The translations under genes and the position numbers were made by a program. Below, one piece after another: positions 17,945-26,989 of a DNA stretch of 51,608 bases; within the stretch, counting starts at the first letter, position 1, and every line of letters starts with the position of its first letter. Source of the stretch: Synergistaceae bacterium (GTDB lineage Bacteria > Synergistota > Synergistia > Synergistales > Thermovirgaceae). The DNA lies in NCBI GenBank assembly GCA_012729145.1, contig JAAYDT010000085.1, positions 1 through 51,608 on the forward strand. The letters run 5' to 3'. Under the pieces are notes generated by a model. The model made no database searches and was not told the origin of the DNA. It saw nothing but the letters and a program-made list of their open reading frames with translations.

Positions 17945-19295
17945 GCGACCAGCTGCACCGGACAAGGGTCCCGCCTTCCTGTGATCTTGAGACTTCAAGC
18001 TTCCCTCCGATGAGGGACATTCTTTCGGACATATTGGCCAGGCCCCTGTGCCCCCTGACGCGAAGCTCCTCGAAATCGGCGGGGGGGTCGAACCCTTTAC
18101 CGTTGTCGGTTACTTCGAGAACAGCAGCCCCTCCCTCCCGGAGGAACCTGACGTTCACCCTTGAGGCCTCCCCGTGACGGACAGAGTTGTGGACCGATTC
18201 CTGAACCACCCTGAAAAAGGCAAGCGTAACATCGGGTGGCAGATCCTCTTCGGTATGTACTTCCACGGATATTTCCACCCCCAGGTGCCTCGAAAGCCTC
18301 TCTGCCAGTTCGTCCAGGGCCTGTGAAAGGCCCAGGTCGAGCCACGGCGGCGAGAGTTCGTCGCAGAGAGCTCTCATCTCGTTTACGGCATGTCGGGCAC
18401 CCTCCTCGGCGTTCTCCAGGCGGACAAGACCACCACTTCGCTCGGTTCCCTCCATCCTCGCCAGCCTTATCTGGTGGATAAGGGCTGTTACGTCCTGCAG
18501 GGGGCCGTCATGGATATCCCTGGCTATTCGGGACCGCTCTTCCTCCTGTACCCTGACTATATCCCCGACATATCTTTTCATAAGTTCCGCCCTCTCCACG
18601 GCCCCCCTGGCCAGATGGTGGAGAACCTGCCTGAGCCTCCTGATCTCGAAAACCGCGCTGGGGTCGTCTTCTTCAGGGATCTCCTTGCCGAGCTGGAGGG
18701 TAGAGACCTCTGTACCCAGGACTCTCAGGGGGGCCACAAGCCATTTCCAGAGGGCGAGAACGGATATCAGTCCCAAAAGACCGGTCATTCCGACGAGAAT
18801 GGGCCATCGGCTGAAACGGAGCATCGGACCGAGAAGCTTGTCCCATGAGACCGCTGCCACCACGTACCATCCGGTCTCCCCGGCAGGATAGGCAGCAAGA
18901 GTAAACTTCTCGCCCTCTCTGCTTTCTACCTCTATGGCGGCACCTATGGGGATGCCCCTTTCCCAAAGGAGAGGCAGGGCGTTGGCGTCACCAGTGGACA
19001 ACAGGATGTTGCCCTGAACGTCCACTACGGCCACCCAGCCTGGTATCGAAAGATCCCAGGTAAGCTGCCTCAGCCTCATGAACCTCTCACGATCAGCGAG
19101 AGGGAATGTCCTTGTTCTGCTCCAGCTCAGGTCAAGCCTGGACGCAAAGCTCTCGGCGATGTCCACAACGTATGACCGTGCCACCATCTCCATGGTCTTT
19201 TCGTGCTGGATAAGACCTGCCCCACCCAGGAGAAGAGCAGAAAGGGAGGGGATCATTATGGCAACGGTGAGGAGGATCAGAAGGTGCCTCCTCAT
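17925..19295 (-). CDS. Sensor histidine kinase, NarL/DegS (HPK7) type
   Basis: Membrane kinase of 456 residues pairing with the response regulator whose stop it overlaps (ATGA). Domains: TM1 (about 5-28), an extracytoplasmic sensor region of about 130 residues with a PAS/Cache-like feel (VAVVDVQGNILLSTGDANALP), TM2 (about 164-187), HAMP-like linker, HisKA_3 box with the phospho-acceptor His262 in RDIHDGPLQD, and ATPase motifs ESVHNSVRHGEAS (Asn370), DNGKGFD (397-403) and GHRGLANM. The signal is unknown. The adjacent peptide peptidase and OPT transporter might be its targets, but no shared site was found. Confidence 0.93.
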   Translation of the reverse strand: MRRHLLILLTVAIMIPSLSALLLGGAGLIQHEKTMEMVARSYVVDIAESFASRLDLSWSRTRTFPLADRERFMRLRQLTWDLSIPGWVAVVDVQGNILLSTGDANALPLLWERGIPIGAAIEVESREGEKFTLAAYPAGETGWYVVAAVSWDKLLGPMLRFSRWPILVGMTGLLGLISVLALWKWLVAPLRVLGTEVSTLQLGKEIPEEDDPSAVFEIRRLRQVLHHLARGAVERAELMKRYVGDIVRVQEEERSRIARDIHDGPLQDVTALIHQIRLARMEGTERSGGLVRLENAEEGARHAVNEMRALCDELSPPWLDLGLSQALDELAERLSRHLGVEISVEVHTEEDLPPDVTLAFFRVVQESVHNSVRHGEASRVNVRFLREGGAAVLEVTDNGKGFDPPADFEELRVRGHRGLANMSERMSLIGGKLEVSRSQEGGTLVRCSWSLTSSFA

Positions 19296-19927
19296 TCAAT
19301 TAACTCCTCCAGTGCAACAATGCCGTATTTAAGGGCCAGTAGCATTGCCTCTGTCTTGTTCCTGGCCCCTAGCTTGTCGTAGATCGAAGCCAGATGGGTC
19401 TGGACAGTTCTCTCACTGATTATGAGAACTCCGGCGATCTCCTTGCTGGAGAGACCCCGGGCAGCGTGGAGGAGGACCTCCCTCTCCCTTGCCGACAGTG
19501 TCTCGAAGGCTGAATCGCCGTCCTCGATGCTGCGTGCCACCTCTCCATCAAGATAAAGACCTCCGCGGGCGACTACCCTGATGGCCCGGGAGAGCTCCTC
19601 AGGAGTCACTGTCTTGAGAATGTACCCCCTTGCCCCTGCTCTCAGGGATGCCATAACGTACTGCTGTGCATCGAAGGAGGTGAGCATCACAGGCACGACG
19701 GGAAGGGATGACCCCTTGATCCTTCTTGCCAGGGAAACCCCGTTCTCGCCGGGCATCCTGATATCCAGCAGTGCGACATCAGGCTTCTCCCTCTCGATGA
19801 TCTTCCAGGCCTCCAGACCGTCGCTGGCCTCCCCGACCAGCTCAAGGTCCTTCTCCTTGGCTATGTAGTCCCTCAACCCTGCCCGGGTGAGGGGGTGATC
19901 ATCGGCAAGGAATACCCTTATCGTCAT
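19292..19927 (-). CDS. Response regulator, NarL/FixJ family
   Basis: DNA-binding regulator of 211 residues. Receiver domain (1-120) has the acidic pair DD (9-10), phospho-acceptor Asp55 in LLDIRMPG, Thr/Ser in MLTSFDA and Lys in YILKTVTPEE. The C-terminal LuxR-type helix-turn-helix (about 140-205) reads LSAREREVLLHAARGLSSKEIA followed by SERTVQTHL. GGAGGT stands 7 bases before the ATG at 19927. It precedes and overlaps the kinase gene by 4 bases, so the two form a coupled pair. It lies 106 bases downstream of the P1 peptidase gene on the same strand. Confidence 0.94.
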   Translation of the reverse strand: MTIRVFLADDHPLTRAGLRDYIAKEKDLELVGEASDGLEAWKIIEREKPDVALLDIRMPGENGVSLARRIKGSSLPVVPVMLTSFDAQQYVMASLRAGARGYILKTVTPEELSRAIRVVARGGLYLDGEVARSIEDGDSAFETLSAREREVLLHAARGLSSKEIAGVLIISERTVQTHLASIYDKLGARNKTEAMLLALKYGIVALEELIE

Positions 19928-20033
19928 TGGACCCACCTCCGTGACCCCTGTCGGGGTTTTACTGCACAAGTATGCTTCAGAAAATGACGGAACGTATCCG
20001 CAGCCTTACCTATTTGCCAGGGGCAGGGGAAAC

Positions 20034-20954
20034 TCAGCCCAGATCCGAAAAGGATACGAATCCGTAGGCCGACCGTGCGTAGAGAACCGCGTTCCTGACG
20101 GCCTCTTCAAGAGCTGAGGCGGCCAGCCAACCAACAAGGACCGTCGGGAATTCCCATTCACCCACTGAGGCACAGAAGACCGTATCTCCGTCAAAGGGGG
20201 TGTTGAAGGGGAAGATGACGCCGGCCAGACCGGCCTGGCCCATAATGGCGATGCGCCTGCAGGCGGCTTTGCTCAGTCTCGCGTTGGTCACAACGGCAGC
20301 GAGGGTGGTACTTTTCCCCCATTCATTCCATACCTCCCCCGAACCCGACATCGTTCCGGGGTCAATGATATTGTCTTCTACGAGTGATCCGGCCATAAAA
20401 CCGCCCGAAAGATCCCTGACGGCACCGAAGGCATTCACCACAGCGACAGCGAACACCTCCAGCTCCCCTGACGCCTTCCTGGCCCAACCCAAACCCGATT
20501 TCATGGACCTTTCAATGCCGGAGTACTTGCCGACGGTGGCCCCAGTACCTGCTCCACAGTTACCCATGGGGGACTCCTGGATGGAACGCGCCTCGAGACA
20601 GGCCTCCATTCCCATGGAAGGGTCTGGCCACGCCGAGGATCCCCCGCAGGAAAGATCGAAAAGACAGGCGGCGGGAACAATGGGTATAACCCCGAACCCC
20701 GAATCGAAACCCCACCCTCTCTCCTCGCAGTATCGCATGACCCCGTCGGCTGCAGAAAGCCCCCTGGCGCTCCCCCCCGAAAGCACCAGGGCGTTGATCC
20801 TTTCAACAGTGCACTCAGGTCCCAACAGGGCTGTCTCCCTTGTTCCTGGCGCGCCTCCTCTTATGTCGCAGGAGGCGGTGGCACCTTCGGGGAAGACCAG
20901 GACAGTGCACCCGGTCCCCTTCTCATGATCCTGGGCATGCCCTATCCGCCACAT
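20034..20954 (-). CDS. P1-family peptidase homologue (DmpA/S58-like)
   Basis: A 306-residue member of the DmpA N-terminal-nucleophile aminopeptidase family, which release N-terminal residues from small peptides after self-cleavage. Family motifs: DIRGGAPGTRET (30-41), NALVLSGGSARGL (54-66), GNCGAGTGATVGK (131-143) and AVVNAFGAVRD. The self-processing site, usually of the type KGGIGTSS, here reads KSGLGWARKAS (152-162), so no Ser stands where the nucleophile is expected; the nearest is Ser162. It may be inactive or shifted. It begins 13 bases after the OPT transporter, which suggests shared use of imported peptides. Confidence 0.82.
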   Translation of the reverse strand: MWRIGHAQDHEKGTGCTVLVFPEGATASCDIRGGAPGTRETALLGPECTVERINALVLSGGSARGLSAADGVMRYCEERGWGFDSGFGVIPIVPAACLFDLSCGGSSAWPDPSMGMEACLEARSIQESPMGNCGAGTGATVGKYSGIERSMKSGLGWARKASGELEVFAVAVVNAFGAVRDLSGGFMAGSLVEDNIIDPGTMSGSGEVWNEWGKSTTLAAVVTNARLSKAACRRIAIMGQAGLAGVIFPFNTPFDGDTVFCASVGEWEFPTVLVGWLAASALEEAVRNAVLYARSAYGFVSFSDLG

Positions 20955-20967
20955 TTTCTATCACCTC

Positions 20968-22527
20968 TCATCCCAAGGTAAGGACCTTCCAGATAGCAAA
21001 AAGTACCCCCGCAATACCCTCTCCTCCGAGAAAACCCGAGGCCACGAGGGCCAAACCTTCTTCTCCGCGGGGGAAGAATCTGTCAGACAATGCCCTGAAG
21101 AGCCCCCCTGCACCTGCCGCAAGGGATATGGCAACGGGAAGATATATCCCTATCCCCACCGTCATGCAGGGAACTCCCATCAGGGACAGGATCGATCCGC
21201 CGGCCAGCCCTGCCAGGAAAGCTCCTCTGTCGGGGAGACCGTCGATCATGCTCTTGACGGCGAATGCCTGGGGAGCGGTCAGGTCCGTTCCAGGACCCAT
21301 GGCGCCAAAAGCCTCCCTTAGCAGAAAGACCGTGAGGGTTGCGGCTATCGCCCCTGCAATTCCCCCGGCGGCTTCACTGGCAAGTTGTGCCCGCGGATCC
21401 GTTCCAAGGATCGAACCGGCCCTGAAATCCTGCATGGCATCTCCCGCCAACCCTGTGGCTACCGCAACGACAGCTGTCACCAGAAAGGCCTCCTGGCCTC
21501 CTATATGCCAGAAAGTTCTAATTGCCAGAAGCACCAGGATCCCGAAGATCTCCATGGGGTCGATACCCGTCTGGCCCGTTATGGTGGCAGCCATGACTAC
21601 GGTTACCCAGACGCCTGCCGTCGCTAACAGTGAGGGGACAAGCGGAATACCCGCTCCAAAGGTCAACACAAGTGCCGAGACAGCAGCCACCATCGCCACC
21701 ATCCTCAAGTTCTCCCGGGAAGAAGAGAGACTCTGGAAAAAGGACCTTGCAGCCCCCCTGAACAGAACTGCCACTCCCGCACCCACGATGACCCCGATCC
21801 CGAGGCTCCCCCTGAAAGCTTCGGCGGTGGCCCCGTCGGGGAAAAAGCCCGAGGAGAGACCTATGGGGACAAGAAACCAGTGGGCCGCCACCGCCCCCAG
21901 GGCCCAGGAGCCCATGTAGAGTGGGCCAATGATGAACCCTATTCCAAGGGCCATGGGCGATACCCAGACGCTGAAAAGCGGACCTCTCCCCAGAATTGGC
22001 GGTATAATGCCTGAGGCGTCACGAAGCCAGGTCAGGATCCCCGAAAACCCGCATGATGCGAAGAGGATCCCCGCTTTTCTTCCACCCCTGTCCCCCGCCT
22101 GAAGGGTTCTCGCCGCAGCTACTCCCATCGGGAAGGGCAGGTCCAGATCCTGAACGAAATGCCTTCTCAAAAGACCTGTAAAGGCTACCCCCAGAACTGT
22201 TCCCACCAGGGCGACCACGACCGCGTTACCGACACCCAGGTTAGATCCCGGGTCGGACATCCAGACCCCCGGCAGCGTGAAGGCCAGCCCCCCAGCCACC
22301 AGTCCTCCCGCTGACATGCCGGTATGGGCCACGTTGATCTCCCTCAGGGAGGCACCCAGAGGTCTCAGAACGGCCATGGACAGCACTGCGACAAAGATAG
22401 TAGGCCATGGAAGGGCTCCGATCCTGAGGGCTACGTATGTGCTGCTTCCTGCTATCAGAACGGAACCTGCCACGGCAAGGACCATCGCACGGACCGTCAA
22501 TTCTGGAGCTGTCAGAGGTTTCTTCAT
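20968..22527 (-). CDS. OPT-family oligopeptide transporter
   Basis: Integral membrane protein of 519 residues with about 12-14 hydrophobic helices. The N-terminal LTVRAMVLAVAGSVLIAGSSTYVALRIG form and motifs such as PFPMGVAAARTLQAGD and DLTAPQAFAVKSMI place it in the OPT superfamily (peptides or metal chelates taken up with protons). It is shorter than typical members (600+). GAGAGG lies about 7-8 bases before the ATG. First gene of a probable operon with the P1 peptidase; together they look like peptide uptake and trimming in an amino-acid user. Confidence 0.87.
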   Translation of the reverse strand: MKKPLTAPELTVRAMVLAVAGSVLIAGSSTYVALRIGALPWPTIFVAVLSMAVLRPLGASLREINVAHTGMSAGGLVAGGLAFTLPGVWMSDPGSNLGVGNAVVVALVGTVLGVAFTGLLRRHFVQDLDLPFPMGVAAARTLQAGDRGGRKAGILFASCGFSGILTWLRDASGIIPPILGRGPLFSVWVSPMALGIGFIIGPLYMGSWALGAVAAHWFLVPIGLSSGFFPDGATAEAFRGSLGIGVIVGAGVAVLFRGAARSFFQSLSSSRENLRMVAMVAAVSALVLTFGAGIPLVPSLLATAGVWVTVVMAATITGQTGIDPMEIFGILVLLAIRTFWHIGGQEAFLVTAVVAVATGLAGDAMQDFRAGSILGTDPRAQLASEAAGGIAGAIAATLTVFLLREAFGAMGPGTDLTAPQAFAVKSMIDGLPDRGAFLAGLAGGSILSLMGVPCMTVGIGIYLPVAISLAAGAGGLFRALSDRFFPRGEEGLALVASGFLGGEGIAGVLFAIWKVLTLG

Positions 22528-22630
22528 TCCGGGGCCTCTCTCCTTTACAGTTCGATGTTACACTATTAGAGTATCTTAATATGAGACAATACCACAAATA
22601 CCCTAGGATTTGGTCTGGGAGGGCAAGGCT

Positions 22631-23101
22631 ATGAAAGAAAAGGTCCCCGTCCTTCTTGCGCTGCTGATGATCTTGCTGATGGGGGTTTCAGGTGTGATCT
22701 TCATGAGATACCTTGAAGTCAGCGAACAGAACAGGGTACTCCGGGAAGAACTGCTGCAAGCCACCGGGGAGATCCACAGGATCAGGGAGGAGATGCCCTC
22801 GGAAAGCCTGCCCGAAGGCTTCCCCCAACCGGATTGGGATGATCTCAGGAAAAGGAAGATCCCCGACCCGAGGTCCTGGTTGGTGGAAAGCCTCGTCTCA
22901 AGGAGGGACCTGATCCCCTGGGAGGGGATCCACGGCGGGACTATGAAGATATATGACCCCTCAGGGGTATGGTTCATCGGGCCCAGGTGGTGCATCGCCT
23001 GGGTAGAGGACGGACACATGGGAGGCTATATGCTCCTCCGGTTCCAGGAGGATGATGGCAAACCCCAATGGCAATTGCTGGATTCCGAGTTGTCCGATTA
23101 G
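22631..23101 (+). CDS. Small membrane-anchored protein of unknown function
   Basis: Not recognised. The 156-residue product has an N-terminal membrane helix (about 5-26, LALLMILLMGVSGVIFM), a short predicted coiled coil (about 33-56, SEQNRVLREELLQATGEI) and a soluble part rich in Trp and Pro (DPRSWLVE, PWEGIHGGTM, GPRWCIAWVED) that may form a small beta domain outside the membrane. GGGAGGG is 7-8 bases before the ATG. It diverges from the OPT gene, and its last four bases overlap the HD-hydrolase gene on the other strand. Confidence 0.65.
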   Translation: MKEKVPVLLALLMILLMGVSGVIFMRYLEVSEQNRVLREELLQATGEIHRIREEMPSESLPEGFPQPDWDDLRKRKIPDPRSWLVESLVSRRDLIPWEGIHGGTMKIYDPSGVWFIGPRWCIAWVEDGHMGGYMLLRFQEDDGKPQWQLLDSELSD

Positions 23102-23679
23102 GCTTCCTCGCCCAGGCCTATCTCCTTTTCAACAGGTCTCAGGGCTTCGATAACGCCCTCTATCAGTTCCTCCAGGGGTTTTTCCAGCATGGCCGTACCC
23201 TTTTCGATGACATCCCTGTCAACCCCCCTGGCGAAGGCCTTGTCCTTCCATTTCTTCTTTACAGACTTGACCGTCAGGTCCTGCAAAGACCTTCCAGGCC
23301 TTACCAGGGCAACGGCAGTGACGAAACCGGTCAATTCATCTATGGCAAACAGATACTTCTCCATGAGAGAGACAGGCTCCACGTCGGAGCAGATCCCCCA
23401 GCCATGGGCCAGCACAGCCCTCACGATACTGTCAGGATACCCGGCATCCCTCAGCCAGGAAGCGCCAAGGTGCGTGTGCCTGGACGGATCGTTGTTGGTG
23501 GTCTCCCAGTCTATGTCGTGCACAAGCCCGGCGAGCCCCCACTCCTCCTCGTTCTCTCCGTTGAGCCTGGCGAAAAACCTCATGGCAGATTCAACGGCAA
23601 GGGCGTGGCGGATGTGGCTGATCTCACTGTTGTGCTCCTGAAGAATTTCCATTGCATCATTTCTGTCAAACTGTTTCAC
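23098..23679 (-). CDS. HD-domain phosphohydrolase
   Basis: A 193-residue protein of the HDIG-type metal-dependent phosphohydrolases. Ligand motifs are visible: His23-24 region SHIRHALAVE, the HD doublet LVHDIDWE, HTHLGASWLRDAGYP, AHGWG and AIDELTGF. Stand-alone members of this size act on nucleotides or small phosphate esters; the exact substrate cannot be told. It is the last gene of a reverse run (dCMP deaminase, AAA+/TPR protein, HD hydrolase), 52 bases after the ATPase. Confidence 0.85.
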   Translation of the reverse strand: MKQFDRNDAMEILQEHNSEISHIRHALAVESAMRFFARLNGENEEEWGLAGLVHDIDWETTNNDPSRHTHLGASWLRDAGYPDSIVRAVLAHGWGICSDVEPVSLMEKYLFAIDELTGFVTAVALVRPGRSLQDLTVKSVKKKWKDKAFARGVDRDVIEKGTAMLEKPLEELIEGVIEALRPVEKEIGLGEEA

Positions 23680-23731
23680 GAGCTGTGGCCTCCCTTTTTA
23701 TCATCATTGTTACCATCGATCCCTTGGGACA

Positions 23732-26362
23732 TCAGATGATCGCGTATAGGTCAAGAAGCCCTGGATCGACCGGATCGGCCAGCATCTTCCTTATGCCGCT
23801 GTTCTGGACGATCAGTTCCTCCAGTTTTTTGGACAGGTTTACCGAAGAGGATCTCAACTGACCCTGTATGACCTTTGCCTCATCTATCTTGCCAAGGGCT
23901 ACCAGCGAAACCCCCAGGGCAAAGACCGGCCCGGGGTGCCTGAGGTTGGAGGCGCTTCTCCTGAAGCCATCCCGTGCCGCGGACCAATCTCCAAGATGAG
24001 CCTCTGCTATGGAAGCCATGTACCCGGCCTCTTCACGGGACCTTCTTGCCTGTCTCTCCCACATGAAGGGACCGTTCTCGCTGTTAAGTGCCATTCGCCC
24101 CATCCTTCTGGCCTCTTCCCAATCCCTGATAGAGGCCCTGGCCGAACACAGCATGGCTTGGGCATCCCCGCCCATGCCCTGGGCGGGCAGGCCAGAAAGG
24201 GTCTCTGTTGCCTGGTGGTTCCCTGAAAGCGCCTCCACAACACCCCTGACGAGGCGAATATAAGGGCTTGACATGTCCTTCCACTCAAGGTTTCTGGCGC
24301 TGAACAGGTCTTTTCTCGCGATGAAGAGACGTCCCAGCCAGTATAAACGGGGTATCTCCAACTCATGGTCATCGAAGGGTGTCATAAGTAGGCCCTCGGC
24401 CTCCTGCCACTTTTCGTCCTCGATCAGAGACCTGGCCAGCCAGAAGGAGGCCGCTGGATCTCCTGCCAGGCTTCCGGCCTCGCCAAAAAACCTGAGAGCC
24501 TCACCGGAACGGCCTGAAGACGCCGAGAAGAAGCCAAGCTTCCTTGCGCAAAGTGAACGTTCCTCTCCGCAAACTCCTGCTTCCCAGGCCTTTCGGTAGA
24601 GGTCCTCTGCATCCCTGAGGTCACCTTTGGCCTCTGCGGTCAGGGCCAGCCTTATTCCTGCTCCTCCCGTGGGGTCCTCCTCGAGGATGTCCCGGAAGAT
24701 CTCCACTGCCCTCTCCGACTGCCCCAGCTGTTCGAGCAGATCTGCAAGCCTTCGCCAGTCTTCGGTATTTCTCGGCTCAAGCTCCAGAGCAATATCCAGG
24801 GAGGCTGCCGCGTCGCTTATCCTGCCCGACGCCTCGTGGATCATTGACATGAGACGGTGTGCCCCCGGCTCGTCGGGTATACGGTCAATGGAGGTCATAA
24901 CGACATCTTCCGCTGGACCCAGGGCTTCCTTCTCACCGGTTTCGATCATGGCTTCGGCGAAGAGAAGTCTCGACCGGTCGGGGTAACCGTAGGCGAAAAA
25001 GAGAGCACTCTTGAGGGCCTGAGAACTCTGGGGCCACTTGAGCTGCTCCCAGGGGAGATCCCTGAGTACCGCCGGGGGCAGCTTCTCTCCTGTTAACTCC
25101 ACCCCCGCCATGAAGGACTCCGCGGCACCATGGAAGTCACCGGTGAAGAACCTCGCTGCCGATCTTGCCAGAAGAACGTCGGGCGAATCCGGGTCCATCG
25201 ATGATGCCAGGTCCAGCATCGTTGTCGCCATAGGGAGATCCCCCGCCCAAAGGGCGGAAAGCCCCCTGTAGAAGGAGCCGTATGACGATTCACCCATCGA
25301 AGAGAAGACATCCCAGGACCTTTTCCTCTCTCCTGTAGTGTAAAGGGCTCTCCCCAACAGGGCCCTGTATTCGGGCGAGATCTTCCCCTCCACCGTCTCA
25401 AGCGCCGCTGCGGCATCGGACCACATACCCGCCTTGACGCACTCCGAGGCAAAGAAAGATCTGGTCTCCGGGTTCGATGGAGCCCTGAACATCTCCTTTC
25501 GGGCAGCCTCCAGAGAGGATGCCAGTTTTGGAACATCCTGCTCAAGATCCACAGCAGTGATCACCCTCATGTCCCATCGGGAGACCTTCCTCCGGGTCTG
25601 CAGACGCCTGGAAAGTTTTCCCTTGGCCTGATCGAGGAGGTTCCTGACCTCTCTGGCGTTGCTGAAATCTCGAAGACCTACCCGTCCCTCCATCATAAGA
25701 AGGAACTTCCCGGCCGCTTCATCGGAAAGTTCAAGATTCTCGGAGGCCGCCATGAACAACATGATGTCGAGAAGCTCTCTCGGTGAGTAATCGGGAAAAT
25801 CAAGGTGGAACGGGACCCTGCTCTTCAATCCGGTCACGGCCTCGAAAAGAGCGTCCATCTCCGAGGGGTACCCCGCGAAGATAACTATCAGGACATCCCG
25901 ATAGTCCTCCATCCCCTTGAGGATAACTTCCAGGGCCCTCATGCCAGGGTCGGAGCTGTCCCCTGATCCAAGGAGCGTATAGGCCTCGTCCACGAAGAGA
26001 ACACCGTCCAGCGCACTCCTGATGGCCTTTCCGGCCTTGATCTCCGCCTCACCGGGAGTAGGTCCGATAAGCTTGGCCCTGTCGACTTCAACAACATCTC
26101 CTACCCGCAGGATCCCGTACCTGTGAAAGATATCTCCAATAAGCCTTGCTACCGTCGTCTTTCCCGTCCCCGGATTACCCCTGAAGCAGAAGTGGAAAGA
26201 CTGGAGCCTGAGTTCGCTGAGATCCCCGCTCCTGCGGTGCTGGTTCAGCCACAGGATGGCCTCGATCTTGCGCAGCTCTCTCTTGATCGGATCAAGCCCT
26301 ATGAGATCTTCAAGCAGGACCCCTGGGCCGCTCTTCTTTCTCCCCGATATCTCGATTGCCAA
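23732..26362 (-). CDS. CbxX/CfxQ-type AAA+ ATPase fused to a long TPR-like repeat array
   Basis: An 876-residue two-part protein. The N-terminal part (about 15-270) is an AAA+ module of the CbxX/CfqX/EccA clade: Walker A GNPGTGKT (62-69), GPTPGEAE pore-loop region, Walker B VLFVDEAY (121-128), sensor-1 IFAGYP (161-166) and LKSRVPFHLDFPDY. The rest (about 285-865) is helical and TPR-like, for example WRRLADLLEQLGQSERAVEIF. In EccA of type VII secretion the TPRs come first; here the order is reversed, and no secretion or Rubisco genes are near. It lies 6 bases after dCMP deaminase. Role unknown: perhaps remodelling of protein complexes bound by the repeats. Confidence 0.85.
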   Translation of the reverse strand: MAIEISGRKKSGPGVLLEDLIGLDPIKRELRKIEAILWLNQHRRSGDLSELRLQSFHFCFRGNPGTGKTTVARLIGDIFHRYGILRVGDVVEVDRAKLIGPTPGEAEIKAGKAIRSALDGVLFVDEAYTLLGSGDSSDPGMRALEVILKGMEDYRDVLIVIFAGYPSEMDALFEAVTGLKSRVPFHLDFPDYSPRELLDIMLFMAASENLELSDEAAGKFLLMMEGRVGLRDFSNAREVRNLLDQAKGKLSRRLQTRRKVSRWDMRVITAVDLEQDVPKLASSLEAARKEMFRAPSNPETRSFFASECVKAGMWSDAAAALETVEGKISPEYRALLGRALYTTGERKRSWDVFSSMGESSYGSFYRGLSALWAGDLPMATTMLDLASSMDPDSPDVLLARSAARFFTGDFHGAAESFMAGVELTGEKLPPAVLRDLPWEQLKWPQSSQALKSALFFAYGYPDRSRLLFAEAMIETGEKEALGPAEDVVMTSIDRIPDEPGAHRLMSMIHEASGRISDAAASLDIALELEPRNTEDWRRLADLLEQLGQSERAVEIFRDILEEDPTGGAGIRLALTAEAKGDLRDAEDLYRKAWEAGVCGEERSLCARKLGFFSASSGRSGEALRFFGEAGSLAGDPAASFWLARSLIEDEKWQEAEGLLMTPFDDHELEIPRLYWLGRLFIARKDLFSARNLEWKDMSSPYIRLVRGVVEALSGNHQATETLSGLPAQGMGGDAQAMLCSARASIRDWEEARRMGRMALNSENGPFMWERQARRSREEAGYMASIAEAHLGDWSAARDGFRRSASNLRHPGPVFALGVSLVALGKIDEAKVIQGQLRSSSVNLSKKLEELIVQNSGIRKMLADPVDPGLLDLYAII

Positions 26363-26368
26363 TCCAGA

Positions 26369-26848
26369 TCACCTCTCAGAACGGTCCTTGGTCGGCGTTC
26401 CCGGCAGTCGCTCGGCATCTACACCTGCTTCTGCCCGGAGAATAGACGCAATAGCATCGGGGTAGGAATCTACGTAGACTATCCTCCTGATCCCCGCATT
26501 GATTATGGCCTTGGTACAGAAAGAACAGGGTTCGTGGGTGCAGTAGATAACGCTCCCCAAGGTCGATGCCCCTATGGCTGCCGCCTGGGCAATGGCGTTG
26601 ATCTCGGCGTGGGAACCCCGGCATATCTCGTGCCGTTCACCGGCAGGGATACCCATCTTCTCCCTGAGACAACCCGTCACCGAGCAGTGAGGGGCACCTC
26701 TGGGGGCTCCGTTGTAACCGGTGCTCACTATCTGACGGTCCCTGACAATGACAGCTCCGACCTTTCTCCTGAGGCAGGTGCTCCTGGTCGAGACCACTGA
26801 CGCTATGGAAATGAAGTATTCATCCCAGCCCGGACGATCGTCCACCAT
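26369..26848 (-). CDS. dCMP deaminase (ComEB-like)
   Basis: Zinc enzyme of 159 residues making dUMP from dCMP for dTTP synthesis. The zinc and proton-shuttle motifs of the cytidine/deoxycytidylate deaminase fold are present: [11 protein letters not shown] and the paired Cys motif [11 protein letters not shown], preceded by a region with Cys residues ([12 protein letters not shown]) that in dCMP deaminases helps a second zinc or substrate site. Start ATG at 26848 opens [12 protein letters not shown], the usual N-terminus. First gene of the deaminase-ATPase-HD run. Confidence 0.93.
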   Translation of the reverse strand: MVDDRPGWDEYFISIASVVSTRSTCLRRKVGAVIVRDRQIVSTGYNGAPRGAPHCSVTGCLREKMGIPAGERHEICRGSHAEINAIAQAAAIGASTLGSVIYCTHEPCSFCTKAIINAGIRRIVYVDSYPDAIASILRAEAGVDAERLPGTPTKDRSER

Positions 26849-26989
26849 TCCCTTGCACCTCCACGACGAAACCTATTATAGCGGGAACCACAGCCCCTGG
26901 TCTCTACTTGGGCACAATGACGAAGCTGACCGATCCCTCTCTATGGATCATGGCGGAAGTCCTTTATCCAGCCGAGGGGTCGTCCTGTT

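Noticed and set aside
19935-19960. CCCC-TGTC-GGGG then TTTT near the response regulator start, as a terminator
   Set aside because: The 4-bp stem is too short, and it would act on the strand with no gene leading into it.
23732-26362. Rubisco activase or type VII secretion ATPase
   Set aside because: The AAA+ module is of that clade, but no Rubisco or secretion gene is near and the domain order differs from EccA.
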